A stretch of 64,000 nt of DNA from CAVTJX01 sp963735175. GTDB taxonomy: Bacteria; Electryoneota; RPQS01. The notes beneath the pieces are model-generated. The model ran no database searches. It was not told where the DNA came from and saw nothing but the letters and a program-made list of their open reading frames with translations. A program made the translations under genes and the position numbers. This document shows, one piece after another, positions 9,261 through 19,444 of the stretch. Position 1 is the stretch's first letter, and each line of letters begins with the position of its first letter. The stretch is from the NCBI GenBank assembly GCA_963735175.1, contig CAVTJX010000016.1:682001-746000 (forward strand), in the 5' to 3' direction.

Positions 9261-12200
9261 CTACACCGAAAAATACACCCCATTCGGATGATGAAACACC
9301 AGCGCGGAGACGCTCGACTCCGGCTCCATCATCATCCTCCTCCGTCAGTGTCACGCCAATGCTCTGCTCCGGCTGCAGCGCGCGGAAGAGTGCGATCTGT
9401 CCTTCGAGGTCCGGGCAGGCGGGGTAGCCGAACGATAGCCGGATCCCGCGATAGGTCGTGCGCACCAGGTCCTGCCACGTGAACTCCGCCGGATCGGGGA
9501 AGCCCCACGCCTTGCGAATTTCGCGGTGCAGCCACTCCGCCGTCGCCTCCGCCATTTCAATCGCCAGTGTCGAGAGAATGTGCGACGACAGCAGTTCGCC
9601 CTGTTCCTGCAAGCGCTTCGCCGTCGGCTGCACGCTCTCCCCCGAAGTCGTCACGAACAGCGCCAGGTAATCCTGCCCGCTTAACGACTTGGGCCGTACC
9701 CAGTCCGCCGCGCAGCGGAACGGCTCGGTGCGCTCGCGCGGAAACTCCCACGACGCCGCGACGTTGCCCGACTGCGGATCGACCAGCGTAATCCGTTCGT
9801 TTTCGCTGTAGGCCGGGAACCAGCGCCATGTCGCGCGCGGTGTAATCAGCCTATCGTGCTCGGCCATCGCCAGCACGCGCTCGACGTGCCGCTTCAAATC
9901 CTGCGCCTGCTTGTCCGCGGGATTATCCAGCCGCGAGGACGCGAGCCTGAGTCCCAAATGTTTGCCGTAGAGCATCGCCCGCGACACCAGCGGAAAGACG
10001 TCGCCCACCGGAAGGTCGCGCACCACGTGCAATTCGAAATCCGGCGGCGGCGGAACCGGCGCATCTTCGTACCGCGACTGCGACGGCGGCGGCGGTTCCT
10101 TGTCCACCACCGCCCGCGCCTCGCGCATCACTTTTTCGCGCTTGTCCACCCACTCGCTCTCCAGCGTGGACCTTTGCGCCTCGTCCGTTAAGCGGTTCGC
10201 CAGCGCCAACCCCTGCATCGCGTCGTTGGCGTAGAACACCGGCCCGTCATAGGCGGGCGTGATCTTCGTCAGCGTGAAATTCAGCGTGAGGGCCGCGCCG
10301 CCCACCAGCAGCGGCAGGTCAATCCCGGCTTCCTTCAAATCACTCGCCGTCACCACCATCTGCTGTGCCGAGCGCACCAGCAGACCCGACAGGCCGATGA
10401 AATCCGGCTTGTGCTGCGCCACCGCTTCAATCAGCGCATCCGGCGGCACTTTGATTCCCAGATTCACGACGTCGTAGCCGTTGTTCGAGAGAATCATGTC
10501 CACGAGATTCTTGCCGATGTCGTGCACGTCACCCTTCACCGTGGCCAGCAGCATCTTGCCGCGCACCGAGGATGACTCGCCCGGCGCCAGAAACTTTTCC
10601 AGATAATCCACGGCGGCCTTCATCACCTCGGCGGACTCCAGCACTTCGGCGACAATCAGCTTGTTCGCGCCGAACAGTTCGCCCACAACCTTCATCCCCG
10701 CCATCAGCGGGCCGTTGATGATTTCCAGAGGCGCCATGCGCGCGAGGAGCTGATCGAGCATCCCCTCAATGCCCTCGCGCGTGCCTTCCAACACCGACTT
10801 CGCCAGCCGCTCCTCGGGCGATAAATGCGCGTCCTCATCCACGCGCTTTTCGGCTTTCGCCTCGCGATAGTGCGCGGCAAAGGTGGCAATCGACGGTCCG
10901 TCGCCCTTGTAGAGCACGTCTTCGCAAAGCTGAATCTCTTCGCCGAAAGCGTGCCGTAGCGCTTGATACCCGCCGTGTTCACAATCGCCATGTCCAGCCC
11001 GGCCTGAATGCAGTCGTAGAGGAACACCGAGTTCAGCGCCTCGCGCCCCTGCGGCGGCAGACCGAAGCTGACGTTGGAAATGCCCAGCAGCGTGCATGCT
11101 TCAGGATAGCGCTCCTTAATCGCGCGGATCCCCTCCACCGTCGCCCGCGCCGCGCCGAGGTAATTGGGATCGCCCGTTCCTGCGGGGAAGGTCAGCGGGT
11201 CGAAAATGATTTCCCCCGGTGCGACGTCCCACTTTTCCGTCAGCGTCTTGTAGGCGCGGTCGGCGATTTCCAGCTTGCGTTCCAGCGTCACCGCCATCCC
11301 CGCCTGCTTGTCCTCGTCAATCAAGCCGAACACCAGCGACGCGCCGTACTTTTTCGCCAGCGGGCAGACGATTTCCAGCCGCTGCTCGCCGTCTTCAAAG
11401 TTGATGGAATTGATGGCCGGCTTGCCGCCGATACTCTGCAAGGCCGCCTCCGCCACCTCCGCGTCCGTCGTGTCAATCATCACCGGCACGCGCACCTTGC
11501 GCAGCAGTGGCCGCAGCACGTGCAGGAAATCGGACAGCTCGTTGCGGTCGGGATTAGCCGCGCACACGTCCACCACGTGCGCGCCCTTCACCACCTGCTC
11601 GCGCCCGATTTCGGCGGCCAATTCGAACTTCTCTTCTTCGATCAGTCGCTTGAACTTGCGCGAACCGATGACGTTGGTGCGCTCGCCGACGAACACGGGC
11701 CGGATAAACTCGTCGATCTTCAACGGCTCGCTGCCCGCCAGCGCGCGGCGCACCGGCTTCGCCTGCGGCGCGCGTGGCGCAAATTGATCCGCCACGCGGC
11801 GCAGTGCGCGCACGTGATCCGGCCCCGTCCCGCAGCAGCCGCCGATCAGATTCACAAACCCCTCGCGGCAGAAGCGCGAGAACAGTTCGTGGAAAACCTC
11901 CGGCCCCTCGTCGTACTTCCCTTCCGTATTCGGCAGCCCCGCGTTGGGCACGCAGGCCGTGGGAATGTGCGCGAGGCTCGCGAGCGTTCGTAGGTGGTCC
12001 GTCATCTGCCCCGGCCCCGTGGCGCAGTTCATGCCGATGTACAGCAGCTCGCGCGCCGCCAGCGTGTAATACAGCGCCTCGATGTTCTGCCCGGCGAGCA
12101 TCGTCCCGTTGGTCTCAATCGTTACCGACACGGCCACCGGCACCTTCCGCCCGGCGCGCTGCATCCCTTCCTCGAGGCCGATCAGCGCCGCCTTGACGTT

Positions 12201-12722
12201 GATCGTGTCCTGCTGCGTTTCCAGCAGCAGATAATCCACACCGCCCAGCACCAGCCCTTCCGACTGGATGCGGTACGAACGCACGATCTTGTCAAACGTC
12301 ACCCCGCCCGTAATCGAAATCGCCTTGTTCGTCGGCCCCATGGATCCCGCCACCAGCACCCTGCGATCGGGTGCGAACTTCCGCCCGGCCTCGCATGCCA
12401 GCTCCGCCGCGCGGCGATTGGCCTCCAGCGTCCGCTCCTGCAAGCCGTATTCGCCGAGCACAATCGTCGAACCGTTGAACGTGTTGGTCTCCAAGACGTC
12501 GCAGCCGGCATCCAGATAGCTTCGGTGCAGCCGCAGCACAGTCTCGGGCGCGAACAGGTTCAGCGCCTCATTGCAGCCGAACAGCGGCTCGCCGCCGAAA
12601 TCGGCCGCCGTCGGCCCCAGCGCCTCCAGCCCCGTCCCGGTGGCCCCGTCCAACACGAGAATCCGCCGCGACAGCAAATCGCGGATTTCGCGGGCTAAGT
12701 CATCTGCGGAAGGATGTGTCAT
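9261..12722 (-). CDS. metH: Cobalamin-dependent methionine synthase (frameshifted in this sequence)
   Basis: About 1,153 residues after repair, normal for MetH. In order: homocysteine-binding domain with zinc ligands (Cys in 'GMNCATGPGQ', Cys pair in 'IGGCCGTGPDH'); pterin-binding domain ('RPVFVGERTNVIGSRKFKR'); B12 cap and B12-binding domain with the cobalt-ligand motif 'GDVHDIGKN'; C-terminal AdoMet activation domain, ending 'SSVSALVFHHPNGVYFSV'. It transfers methyl from methyltetrahydrofolate to homocysteine in the cytosol. One shift lies near 10943 (one base lost in 'LSAEEIQLCED') and another near 9330; the second hides the true stop TAG at 9261-9263. The start at 12722 (MTHPSADD) is chosen over a TTG at 12755, but neither has an ideal ribosome site. 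No cobalamin riboswitch was recognised upstream. Confidence 0.93.
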
Positions 12723-12794
12723 TGTCGTGAAAGTCAACTTTCCGGATTCGAGCAATTGAATACTATTAATTTAATCAGATTCACTATTAAAATC

Positions 12795-12818
12795 AAGTCC
12801 AGCGTATAGGCTGGACTT
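12795..12818 (-). terminator. Hairpin ending the polysaccharide operon
   Basis: A perfect 9-bp stem (AAGTCCAGC / GCTGGACTT) with a 6-base loop lies between the last glycosyltransferase stop and metH. On the minus strand it is followed by GATTTTAATAG. The other strand has a TTTT tract, but no plus-strand gene ends here. Confidence 0.6.
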
Positions 12819-12874
12819 TTGCAGTTTCTCTTCCTACCTTAATCTCACTTAGTACTTTAGTCCTTTAGATTCTC

Positions 12875-13975
12875 CTATCCCAGCGGCGCCAGCAGCTTCT
12901 GCCAGGCGGCGATGGCGCTGTCGAAGCTATGCTCGCGGCGGATCAGTTCGGTGGCGGCCTGCGCATGCTTCGCCCGCAGCGCATCGTCCAATAGATACGG
13001 CAACACCGCCTCCGCGTAGGCCGACACCGGCGCGTCGATGGGCAGCAGCACGCCGGTCTGGCCGGTGCGCACCACCTCCGCCATGTCGCCGCAGTCCGAC
13101 GTCACCGGCACCATCCCGCAGCCCATCGCTTCCATGCTCGCCAGCGATAGCCCTTCGTTGATCGAGCACAACAGAAACACCTTCGCCCGCCGGTAATAAT
13201 CCTCCACCGCGTCTGTCGTCGTCCACTCCAGATGCCCGCGCAGTTGAAATTCGTCGAGCATGTGGTCGAACTCGTCATGCATCTGCCCGTCGCCCAGCCA
13301 GCAGAAGCGCGCATCGGGCTTCTGGTCGAGAATCGCCCGCAGCACCGACAGTGTGAACCGCGGCCGCTTGCGCTCGCGGAGCTGCGCCGAAATCAACACG
13401 TCAAATTCTTTCGGCCCGTCCGCGGGATAATAGCGCGCCGGGTCGATGGTGCTGTGCAGCATCACAATCCGCGCGGCGTCATAGCCTTCACCCAGCAGAT
13501 ACTCCTTCGTCCGCGAGCCCGGCACAAACACCCGCTCCGCCTTCAGCCCAAAGCGCCGCGCGATCCGCTCCAGCCGCGCGGGATTCCTGCTGGCGTTCAC
13601 CATGCGGTTGCTCGACAATTGCACGTTGTGCGCAAAGTGAATCTCCGCCGTTCCCGCGATGTAATGCACCCACACCGGCTTGCGGAAGAAATGCCCCAGC
13701 GTCAGCGCAAACAGCCCGTGCGGCACAAGATTATAGGCCATCACCAGCTTCGTTTTCGGATGCAGGATCGCCAGCTTCAACAGCAGCAGCCGCCCGCCCA
13801 GCCGCCCGAACAGCTTCGTCAGCCCGCGCGGATACACCCACTTCACACGCTCGCAGCTTGGTCCCGCGCGGTCGCTGACGATGACCACTTCGAGGTCCTC
13901 CCGCGAGCGCATCAGCGGCAGCAGCTTGGCGTGAAACAGATTGTTATTCAGCGTCGTGGTAATGACGATGCGCAT
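12875..13975 (-). CDS. Glycosyltransferase family 4
   Basis: This intact 366-residue frame is read from ATG 13975 (MRIVITTTLNNNLFHAKLLP). Upstream in-frame codons to 14002 would add nine residues and overlap the preceding gene. It has a GT-B layout: an N-terminal Rossmann half with 'VHYIAGTAEIHFAH', and a C-terminal half with 'DVLISAQLRERKRP', 'WLGDGQMHDEF' and the nucleotide-sugar motif 'INEGLSLASMEAMGCGMVPV', the E-x7-E region of GT4 enzymes. The likely role is adding a sugar to a growing surface polysaccharide at the inner membrane. It is last in the operon, 11 bases after the preceding gene. Donor and acceptor are unknown. Confidence 0.85.
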   Translation of the reverse strand: MRIVITTTLNNNLFHAKLLPLMRSREDLEVVIVSDRAGPSCERVKWVYPRGLTKLFGRLGGRLLLLKLAILHPKTKLVMAYNLVPHGLFALTLGHFFRKPVWVHYIAGTAEIHFAHNVQLSSNRMVNASRNPARLERIARRFGLKAERVFVPGSRTKEYLLGEGYDAARIVMLHSTIDPARYYPADGPKEFDVLISAQLRERKRPRFTLSVLRAILDQKPDARFCWLGDGQMHDEFDHMLDEFQLRGHLEWTTTDAVEDYYRRAKVFLLCSINEGLSLASMEAMGCGMVPVTSDCGDMAEVVRTGQTGVLLPIDAPVSAYAEAVLPYLLDDALRAKHAQAATELIRREHSFDSAIAAWQKLLAPLG

Positions 13976-13986
13976 TTGCTTGCTGC

Positions 13987-15180
13987 CTATCTCCGTCCGC
14001 ACAAATAGGCATAGGCCGCGAGCAGATGCACCGTGCTGTGTTCCCAGGAAAGTTCGTTCTTCAGCCGCGCGAACCCCGCCTGCCCCATGCTTTCGCGGCG
14101 CGCCGGGTCGTCCAGCAGTTCGAGAATCTTCCGCGCAAAGTCGGCTTCGTCATTGTCCGCCGCATACACCGCCGCCGGTCCCGCCGAGTGCGCCGACTTC
14201 GTCAGCCGGTACGACACGATGGGCCGCGACATTGCCATGAACTCCAGAATCTTGTTCATCGTCGACTTGTCGTTCAGCGGGCTGACCGGATCCGGCGCCA
14301 CGCACAGATCCGCCGTCGACAGCGTCTTCGCAGACCTCTTCGTTCGAGACCCGACCCGTAAACTCCACGATCCCGTCGAGCTTCAACTCCGTCGCCATCT
14401 GTTTCAGAAACGCCAGGTTTTCGCCCCCGCCCATCAGACGGAAGAGAATATCCTTGCGCTGCCAATCGGCGATGTGGCGCGCGCTGCGCAGCAGGTAATT
14501 CGACGCCGTCCTGCTGCCCCATGGTTCCCAAATAGGCCACCAGAAAGCGTTTGCCCTTGCGCAAGGCGGGCTTGGGCGGCATCGGCACGAAGCGGCGCAG
14601 ATCGGGCGCGCTGCGCACCACCCACACGCGTTCCGGTTCGATTCCCCCGCGCTCGATGGCGACCTGCTTGTACGATTCGTTGGTGGCGATCACCGCGTTG
14701 GCCGTCTTGTACGTGCAGCGCTCCAGAAAGCGCAGCGCCTTCAGCACTACGCCGCCGTCGCCCTCGAATTTCGAGAGATACGTCTCGGGGCAGAGGTCGT
14801 GCTGATCAAAGAGAAATTTCACCCCGAACAGCTTGAAAGGCAGCGCCGCCAGGAAAAACAGATCCGGCGGATTGCAGGCGTGAATCACGTGAAAGCCGCG
14901 CCGCGCAAACACGTAGCACGCGTAAATAAACGTGAACAGCAGCGCCCACGGGTATTCCAGCGCGTAGCCGATGGCCCGCCGCGCGGTGTAGGGCATGGGG
15001 TAACGGTAGACCGCCACGCCTTCCAGCAGCTTCGAACGGCTTGCGATCCATCATCCGCGGGCAGATCACGCTCACCTGATAACCGTTGCGCGTCAGCGTC
15101 GTCGCTTCCTGCCACACCCGCCGGTCAAACGGCACCGACAGGTTTTCGACCAGAATCAGAACCTTACCAGCAGATGCCAT
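13987..15180 (-). CDS. Glycosyltransferase family 4 (frameshifted in this sequence)
   Basis: About 397 residues after repair. The start MASAGKVLILVENLSVPFD at 15180 contains 'VPFDRRVWQEATTL', typical of WbuB/Wbp-like GT4 enzymes, followed by 'HACNPPDLFFLAALP', 'FDQHDLCPETY', 'YLGTMGQQDGV', 'LMGGGENLAFLK', 'FTGRVSNEEV' and 'KSTMNKILEFMAMSRPIV'. Frame changes lie near 15028, 14494 and 14330; each is healed by one base and conserved motifs continue across. The start lies inside the end of the dehydrogenase gene (17-base overlap, 15164-15180), implying translational coupling. A later-acting glycosyltransferase in the same polysaccharide pathway is the best reading. Confidence 0.8.
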
Positions 15181-16481
15181 GATAATTCTTCTCGTCGGGA
15201 TTCAGGTCTTTGAAAATGCGCACGAGGTCATACACGATCTGCTCCGGCTTCACCTTCTTCAGCGCCGGGAGGAAGTCCTTGTCCGAGTTGGCGACCACGA
15301 TGACTTCCGCGTGCTCGAGCACCTTGTCCATCGTTGCCGTCAGCAATTCGGCCAGGTGCGGAATCGTGCCTTCGATAAAGCGCCGGTTCGCTCCCACGAG
15401 CCGCGCGAGGGAAACATTCTTGTCATAGATTTTAATTTTGTAGCCCTTGCCCAGCAGCGTCTCCACGAACTCCACCGTGGGGCTTTCGCGCAGGTCGTCC
15501 GTTCCCGCCTTGAAGGCCAGCCCTAACAGGCCGATCTTCTTCTTGCCAAAGCCGGTGACCTCTTTGATCGCCCGCTGCACGTGCTCGCGGTTGGCGTCCA
15601 TCAGCGAATTGATCATCGGCGTCTTCAGCCCCAACTCGCGCGATTTCGCCGTCAGCGCGCGCACGTCCTTGGGCAGGCACGAGCCGCCGAAGGCGAAGCC
15701 CGGTTTCAGGTAATAGGGCGAGAGGTTCAGCTTCGTGTCACTGCAGAAAATCTCCATCACGCGGTGGCTGTTCGACGCCGAGCTGCTTGGCCACCGCGCC
15801 GATTTCGTTGCCAAAGACGATCTTCACGGCGTGGAACACGTTGTCCGCGTACTTCACCATTTCGGCCTCTTCAATCCGCGTCAGGAACAGCGGGCCGGGA
15901 ATGCCCTTGTAAATCTGCGCCGCCGCTTCGGCGGTTTCCGCACGCCGCGCGCCCACCACCGTCTTCGGCGGTTCGTAGAAGTCCAGAATCGCGGAACCTT
16001 CGCGCAGAAATTCCGGATTATAGGCCAGGAAGAAATCCTTGCCCTCCACCTTGCCCGAGAACTTTTCCAGCCGCGGCAGCACTTCGCGCATCGTCGTCCC
16101 CGGCAGCAGCGTGCTGCGGATCACCACGGTGTGTTTGTGCGTAATGGTCTTCAGCGCCTGGCCGATCTCTTCGGCCACGCGTTCGATATAGTGCGTATTC
16201 AGCGCGCCGCTGGCAAGCGACGGCGTACCCACGCACACCAGCGAAATATCGGTCTGCGTAATCGCTTCCTGCGCGGATTGCGTCGCGTGCAGGGTTCCGG
16301 ACTGGGCATATTTGCGGATGAGTTCCGGCAGTGATTTCTCGATGATCGGACTTTCACCCCGCTGCAGAAATCCGACTTTGGTGGCATCGACGTCCACACC
16401 CCAAACCTCATGCCCCAAATCACAAAAGCAGGCCGCCGAAACGCACCCGACATAACCCAGGCCAAATACGCTGATCTTCAT
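15164..16481 (-). CDS. GDP-mannose/UDP-glucose 6-dehydrogenase, AlgD-like (frameshifted in this sequence)
   Basis: About 438 residues after one repair near 15775 ('KQLGV|NSHRVMEIF'). The N-terminus MKISVFGLGYVGCVSAACF is an NAD-binding GxGxxG fold. 'AYNPEFLREGSAILDFY' and the active-site Cys in 'FAFGGSCLPKD' are family hallmarks, as are 'LGLAFKAGTDDLRESPTVE' and the C-terminal 'GICW'. Overall it resembles GDP-mannose 6-dehydrogenase (AlgD) more than UDP-glucose dehydrogenase, from the 'LNLSPYYLKPGFAFGG' stretch and the GICW end. It oxidises a sugar nucleotide to a uronic acid donor. As first gene of the operon it should feed the two following GT4 enzymes. No alginate polymerase genes are nearby, so alginate itself is not implied. 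Confidence 0.85.
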
Positions 16482-16891
16482 GGTCGCTATCCCGTTATTT
16501 CAAAATTGCCCGCATGCCGGGCCATGTCTTTGTTTCGCCGTCTGCGCGAGGGCGCGGCGGTCACATTGTCCTCTTCGATTCCGGGGATGTTATATGACAG
16601 TGGAGTCGTTTGGAGCGCACGTTCAGGCGTGACATTCGATTTGCATTGAGCAAACCGCCTGAGTTTCCACAATATACCACTCTTCCCCACTCCCGTCAAG
16701 TCCACCGGACCCACCACCCCAGTCCCCCATCGCCCCGGTTCTTTGCCAATCCCATGCCAGCAACGGAAAGAAAGCGATCTGGAATCCTAAAAAATCAACG
16801 GTCTCTGTCTCTTGTAGGGACATGGCTTGCCATGTCCTCTCTTCTGTAGGGGCGGTTCGCGAACCGCCCTCGGGCGCGATCCATCGCGCCC
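16482..16891. other. Intergenic region upstream of the polysaccharide operon
   Basis: No gene is supported. The right part (16813-16891) is a composite palindromic repeat listed separately. The left part should hold the operon promoter, but I found no clear hexamers. Confidence 0.5.
16818..16891. repeat. Composite of three short palindromes
   Basis: Three palindromes follow one another: GGACATGGC-TT-GCCATGTCC (16818-16837); the uninterrupted 20-bp palindrome GGGCGGTTCGCGAACCGCCC (16850-16869); and GGGCGCGAT-CC-ATCGCGCCC (16872-16891). 'TGTAGGG' precedes the first two, and its inverse 'CCCTAC' follows the third. The inverted 'CTA' at 16892-16894 is also the TAG stop of the FG-GAP gene, so the repeat abuts and supplies that stop. 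It looks like a REP/MITE-style dispersed element. Confidence 0.8.
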
Positions 16892-18386
16892 CTACCTTAC
16901 CAACAACACCTTCCGCGTCACCCCCATCCCCCCGCTCGCGAACCGCACAAAATACACCCCCGACGCCACGCCTTCGGCCTTCCATACCACGCGCCCCTCC
17001 CCCGCACGCACCACCTCATCCACCAGCACCCCAACCTCCCGCCCCATCACATCAAACACCTTCAAGGAAACGCGCGACGAACGAGGCAGCACATAGCGAA
17101 TCTCCGCCCGGCTGTTGAAGGGATTAGGATACACCGCTACATGAAAGTCCTGAGCGACCGGATGCGGTTCTTCGACCGCCACCTGGATGTCGGGGTTGCC
17201 CGAGATCACCACCACCCGCCCACTCCCCCCATCCGCACCCACGGCAAAGTCCTCCACCCCGTCGCCATTCACATCCCCCAGCCCCACCACCTTCCGCATG
17301 CCCGCCATAAAGAGCGGACTGCTGCCGCCGTAGAACTCCAGCACCGGATCGGGGTTCAGCCACGAGTGGCCAAGGTACACCGCCACCTTGCCCCAACCCA
17401 GCTCGCAGGCGGTGGAGTTGACCGCCGCCAAGTCCTGAAAGCCGTCATCGTTAACATCCCCGATCCCCGGGAACGCATCCGAGGCCCCCTGGCAGCCGGA
17501 AAAGGTCAGGGTGTAGGTCGGCGTCTGCGACAGCAAAGGCCCCCCCAGATGGACGCGCAAAGCTCCCAGGGTGCCGGTGATCAGATCGTCAAAGCCGTCC
17601 CCGTTCAGATCCGGAACCACCCGCGTCGGATCATCCTGATACCCCGTCCAGACGACATCCGGCAGCGTGTCCGGCTGTGCCCCGCCGTACACGGCGTGGA
17701 AATAATCCCGCGACGGATCGCTGCCCACGTAGTCGCGGCAGTGATCGCCGTTGAGGTCTCCGAACGACTGCGCGAAGGCCAGGTAGGGGTACTGTGCCGT
17801 CTGGTTGATGCGCCAATCGGCCACAGTATCGAAGACGGCGCTGCCGAAGCAGACCTCGCTGTAGGTGGCGTGGTCGATGAACAGGTCGTCATACCCGTCA
17901 CAGTTGAAATCCCCCATGCCGGTGACCCGGACACTGCCGACGGCCATGTGAAAGACGGTTTCCGGCAGGCCGTCCGCGCCGCCGGAGTAGATCTCGACCG
18001 CATACTGCCAGGTGACTGGCCAGTGGCGTTTCCAGAGCATCCAGTCGGTGTACCCGTCGCCGTTCAGATCGCCCACGGCATCGGCATATCTGATATCCAC
18101 GGCGGGTCCCTGGGCCGCCGTGAAGCTCAGGAACGGGGTGCTGGGCGGCGGGTTTCCACCGCGGAACAGGTCCACCCGGCTATAGACGGAATCGAAGCTC
18201 AGATTGCCGAACGAAACCACACCCCAATCGGCGAAGCCGTCGTCGTTCTGGTCGCCCAGGGCAAAGATCTGGAAACCATAACGCGATTGGGTGGTTTCGC
18301 CCGATTGGTCCCAGAAGGACGACCGGCGTCCACTCCGCCAAGGCCAGAGCGGGCAGCAGCAGCAAGACCAGAATCCAGCAGCGCAT
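16892..18386 (-). CDS. Secreted FG-GAP/VCBS-like repeat protein with C-terminal sorting domain
   Basis: About 497 residues. The start at 18386 has a GGGAGG site and signal peptide MRCWILVLLLLPALALAEW. A frame shift near 18315 ('WTPVVLL' into 'QSGETTQSRYGFQ') separates it from the long downstream frame. The body has repeated calcium-loop-like 'D.NDDGF.D', 'DLNGDGYTDW', 'DFNCDGYDDL', 'DLNGDGFDDL' and 'DVNGDGVEDFAVG' motifs, which form an FG-GAP/beta-propeller type fold. It ends with a ~80-residue sorting domain starting 'VAVYPNPFNSRAEIRYVLP' and closing 'TRKVLLVR'. Such proteins are expected on the outer surface. Its stop codon falls at the edge of a palindromic repeat. Confidence 0.85.
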
Positions 18387-18497
18387 GGCGGCCTCCCAAA
18401 GGTGCGTGAAACAGATAAGCCAATATCGCCATTCCCCTCCCCAAGCGCAAGGGTCGAATGCGTCCCCCCGTTCCCGCCAGCTTCCCCCATTCTGCTT

Positions 18498-18530
18498 CCC
18501 CCCCGTTCACGGGGGGGCAAGGGGGGGTGG
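18498..18530. repeat. C7G-TTCA-CG7 hairpin followed by a G run, copy 1
   Basis: A perfect 8-bp stem CCCCCCCG/CGGGGGGG with a TTCA loop is followed by CAA and a further GGGGGGGTGG. The layout (hairpin, spacer ending CAA, G run, TGG) matches the element at 19148, so this is one member of a dispersed family. Confidence 0.65.
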
Positions 18531-19147
18531 ATACGCCGGTACCCACATCCTCGCCGGCTTCCGTGTCCATTAAAATGGGTAGGGGCGGGTCAAGCGGCAC
18601 GATCCATCAACCTTACGCCACCGCCGTTTCCCGCGCGACCCGCCCGCTTCCCCGCCCCCCGCCGCAACCCCGCCGCCGCCGAGTGGGGTCTAACGGAAGC
18701 GAGGACAACCGCGTGAGCAAGACCAAGACCCCGCCGTAATCGCGATTCGTCGCCCATCGTTCCCCGCTTCTCGCATGTACAAACGACCAAAACATGTGCC
18801 ATAATATCATCGTTATAGAATATTCGTGCAGATTATGCTTGACATGATACACTCCCACTGCGTATATTCCTGACACTACCGCTCCCTGCAAGTGCCATGG
18901 CGGCGGTGTCGGCTGCTCGCAGCCGACCCTCGGCAGGTACACGGAAGTCTGGTTTCCCGACGCAAAAAAACGCCTCCCACTTTTTCGCAACTCCCAGCCC
19001 CACCCGCACTAAAGCCGAGTTCGTTCTGCACAATTTTTTGTAAGTCCCCACCCCTCGGCCCCCCGCCCCCGCGCGGGATTCAAAACCCCGGCGCGGCGGC
19101 ACGATACAGTAGCAAGCGGCGGTGCCGTTCTGTCCCCTCCCTCTTTT

Positions 19148-19207
19148 CCCCCCATCTTATGGGGGGATACAAGGGGGGTGGGGAGGGTTAGGGTGGGGTG
19201 GGTGGGC
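19148..19207. repeat. C6-AT hairpin plus clustered G tracts, copy 2
   Basis: A perfect stem CCCCCCAT/ATGGGGGG with a CTT loop is followed by ATACAA and a long series of G tracts: G6, G6, G4, G3, G3, G4, G3, G3 separated by 1-6 bases. Four or more closely spaced G3+ tracts are a standard G-quadruplex-forming pattern on the plus strand. It shares its layout with copy 1 at 18498. Confidence 0.65.
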
Positions 19208-19360
19208 CGTCTGTCGGCGGGCTGTGGCGCACGGAAAGCCACACCACCCCCCTGGACGGCCGGAGGCCGCCACTAGTAAATCAAATATTTTGCAGAATCA
19301 CGGAAATCCGTTCCGTCAAAAAATATTACCCCCATCGAACGGCGGCCACTTACACCAACA

Positions 19361-19390
19361 AAAAATGCGCGGAGTGAGGGCACCCCGCGC
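19361..19390 (-). terminator. Rho-independent terminator of the aminotransferase gene
   Basis: On the minus strand a GCGCGG/CCGCGC stem with inner GTG/CAC pairs is followed directly by ATTTTTTG. It lies 54 bases beyond the aminotransferase stop. Confidence 0.8.
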
Positions 19391-19444
19391 AGCGATCGAA
19401 GCCATAGAAAAATCCAGCCCGCGCAGCGGCGGCAATCAGCGGCG

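Larger units (their letters stand above)
18387..19444. other. 1-kb GC- and repeat-rich intergenic region
   Basis: No frame here looks like a gene. The stretch contains two hairpins with long C/G runs followed by direct G runs (18498-18530 and 19148-19207), a clustered G-tract region on the plus strand, and the aminotransferase terminator at 19361-19390. It separates the FG-GAP gene from the aminotransferase, both transcribed leftward. Confidence 0.6.

Noticed and set aside
12723..12874. Possible cobalamin riboswitch ahead of metH
   Set aside because: The gap is only ~150 bases, contains the terminator of the upstream operon, and shows no B12-box-like sequence that I can recognise.
15164..16481. 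Alginate biosynthesis operon
   Set aside because: Only the AlgD-like dehydrogenase is present; no alg8/alg44 polymerase, epimerase or lyase genes are seen.
16487..16717. Short minus-strand frame MVGPVDLTGVGKSG upstream of the AlgD-like gene
   Set aside because: No ribosome site, no family resemblance, and it spans the region expected to hold the operon promoter.
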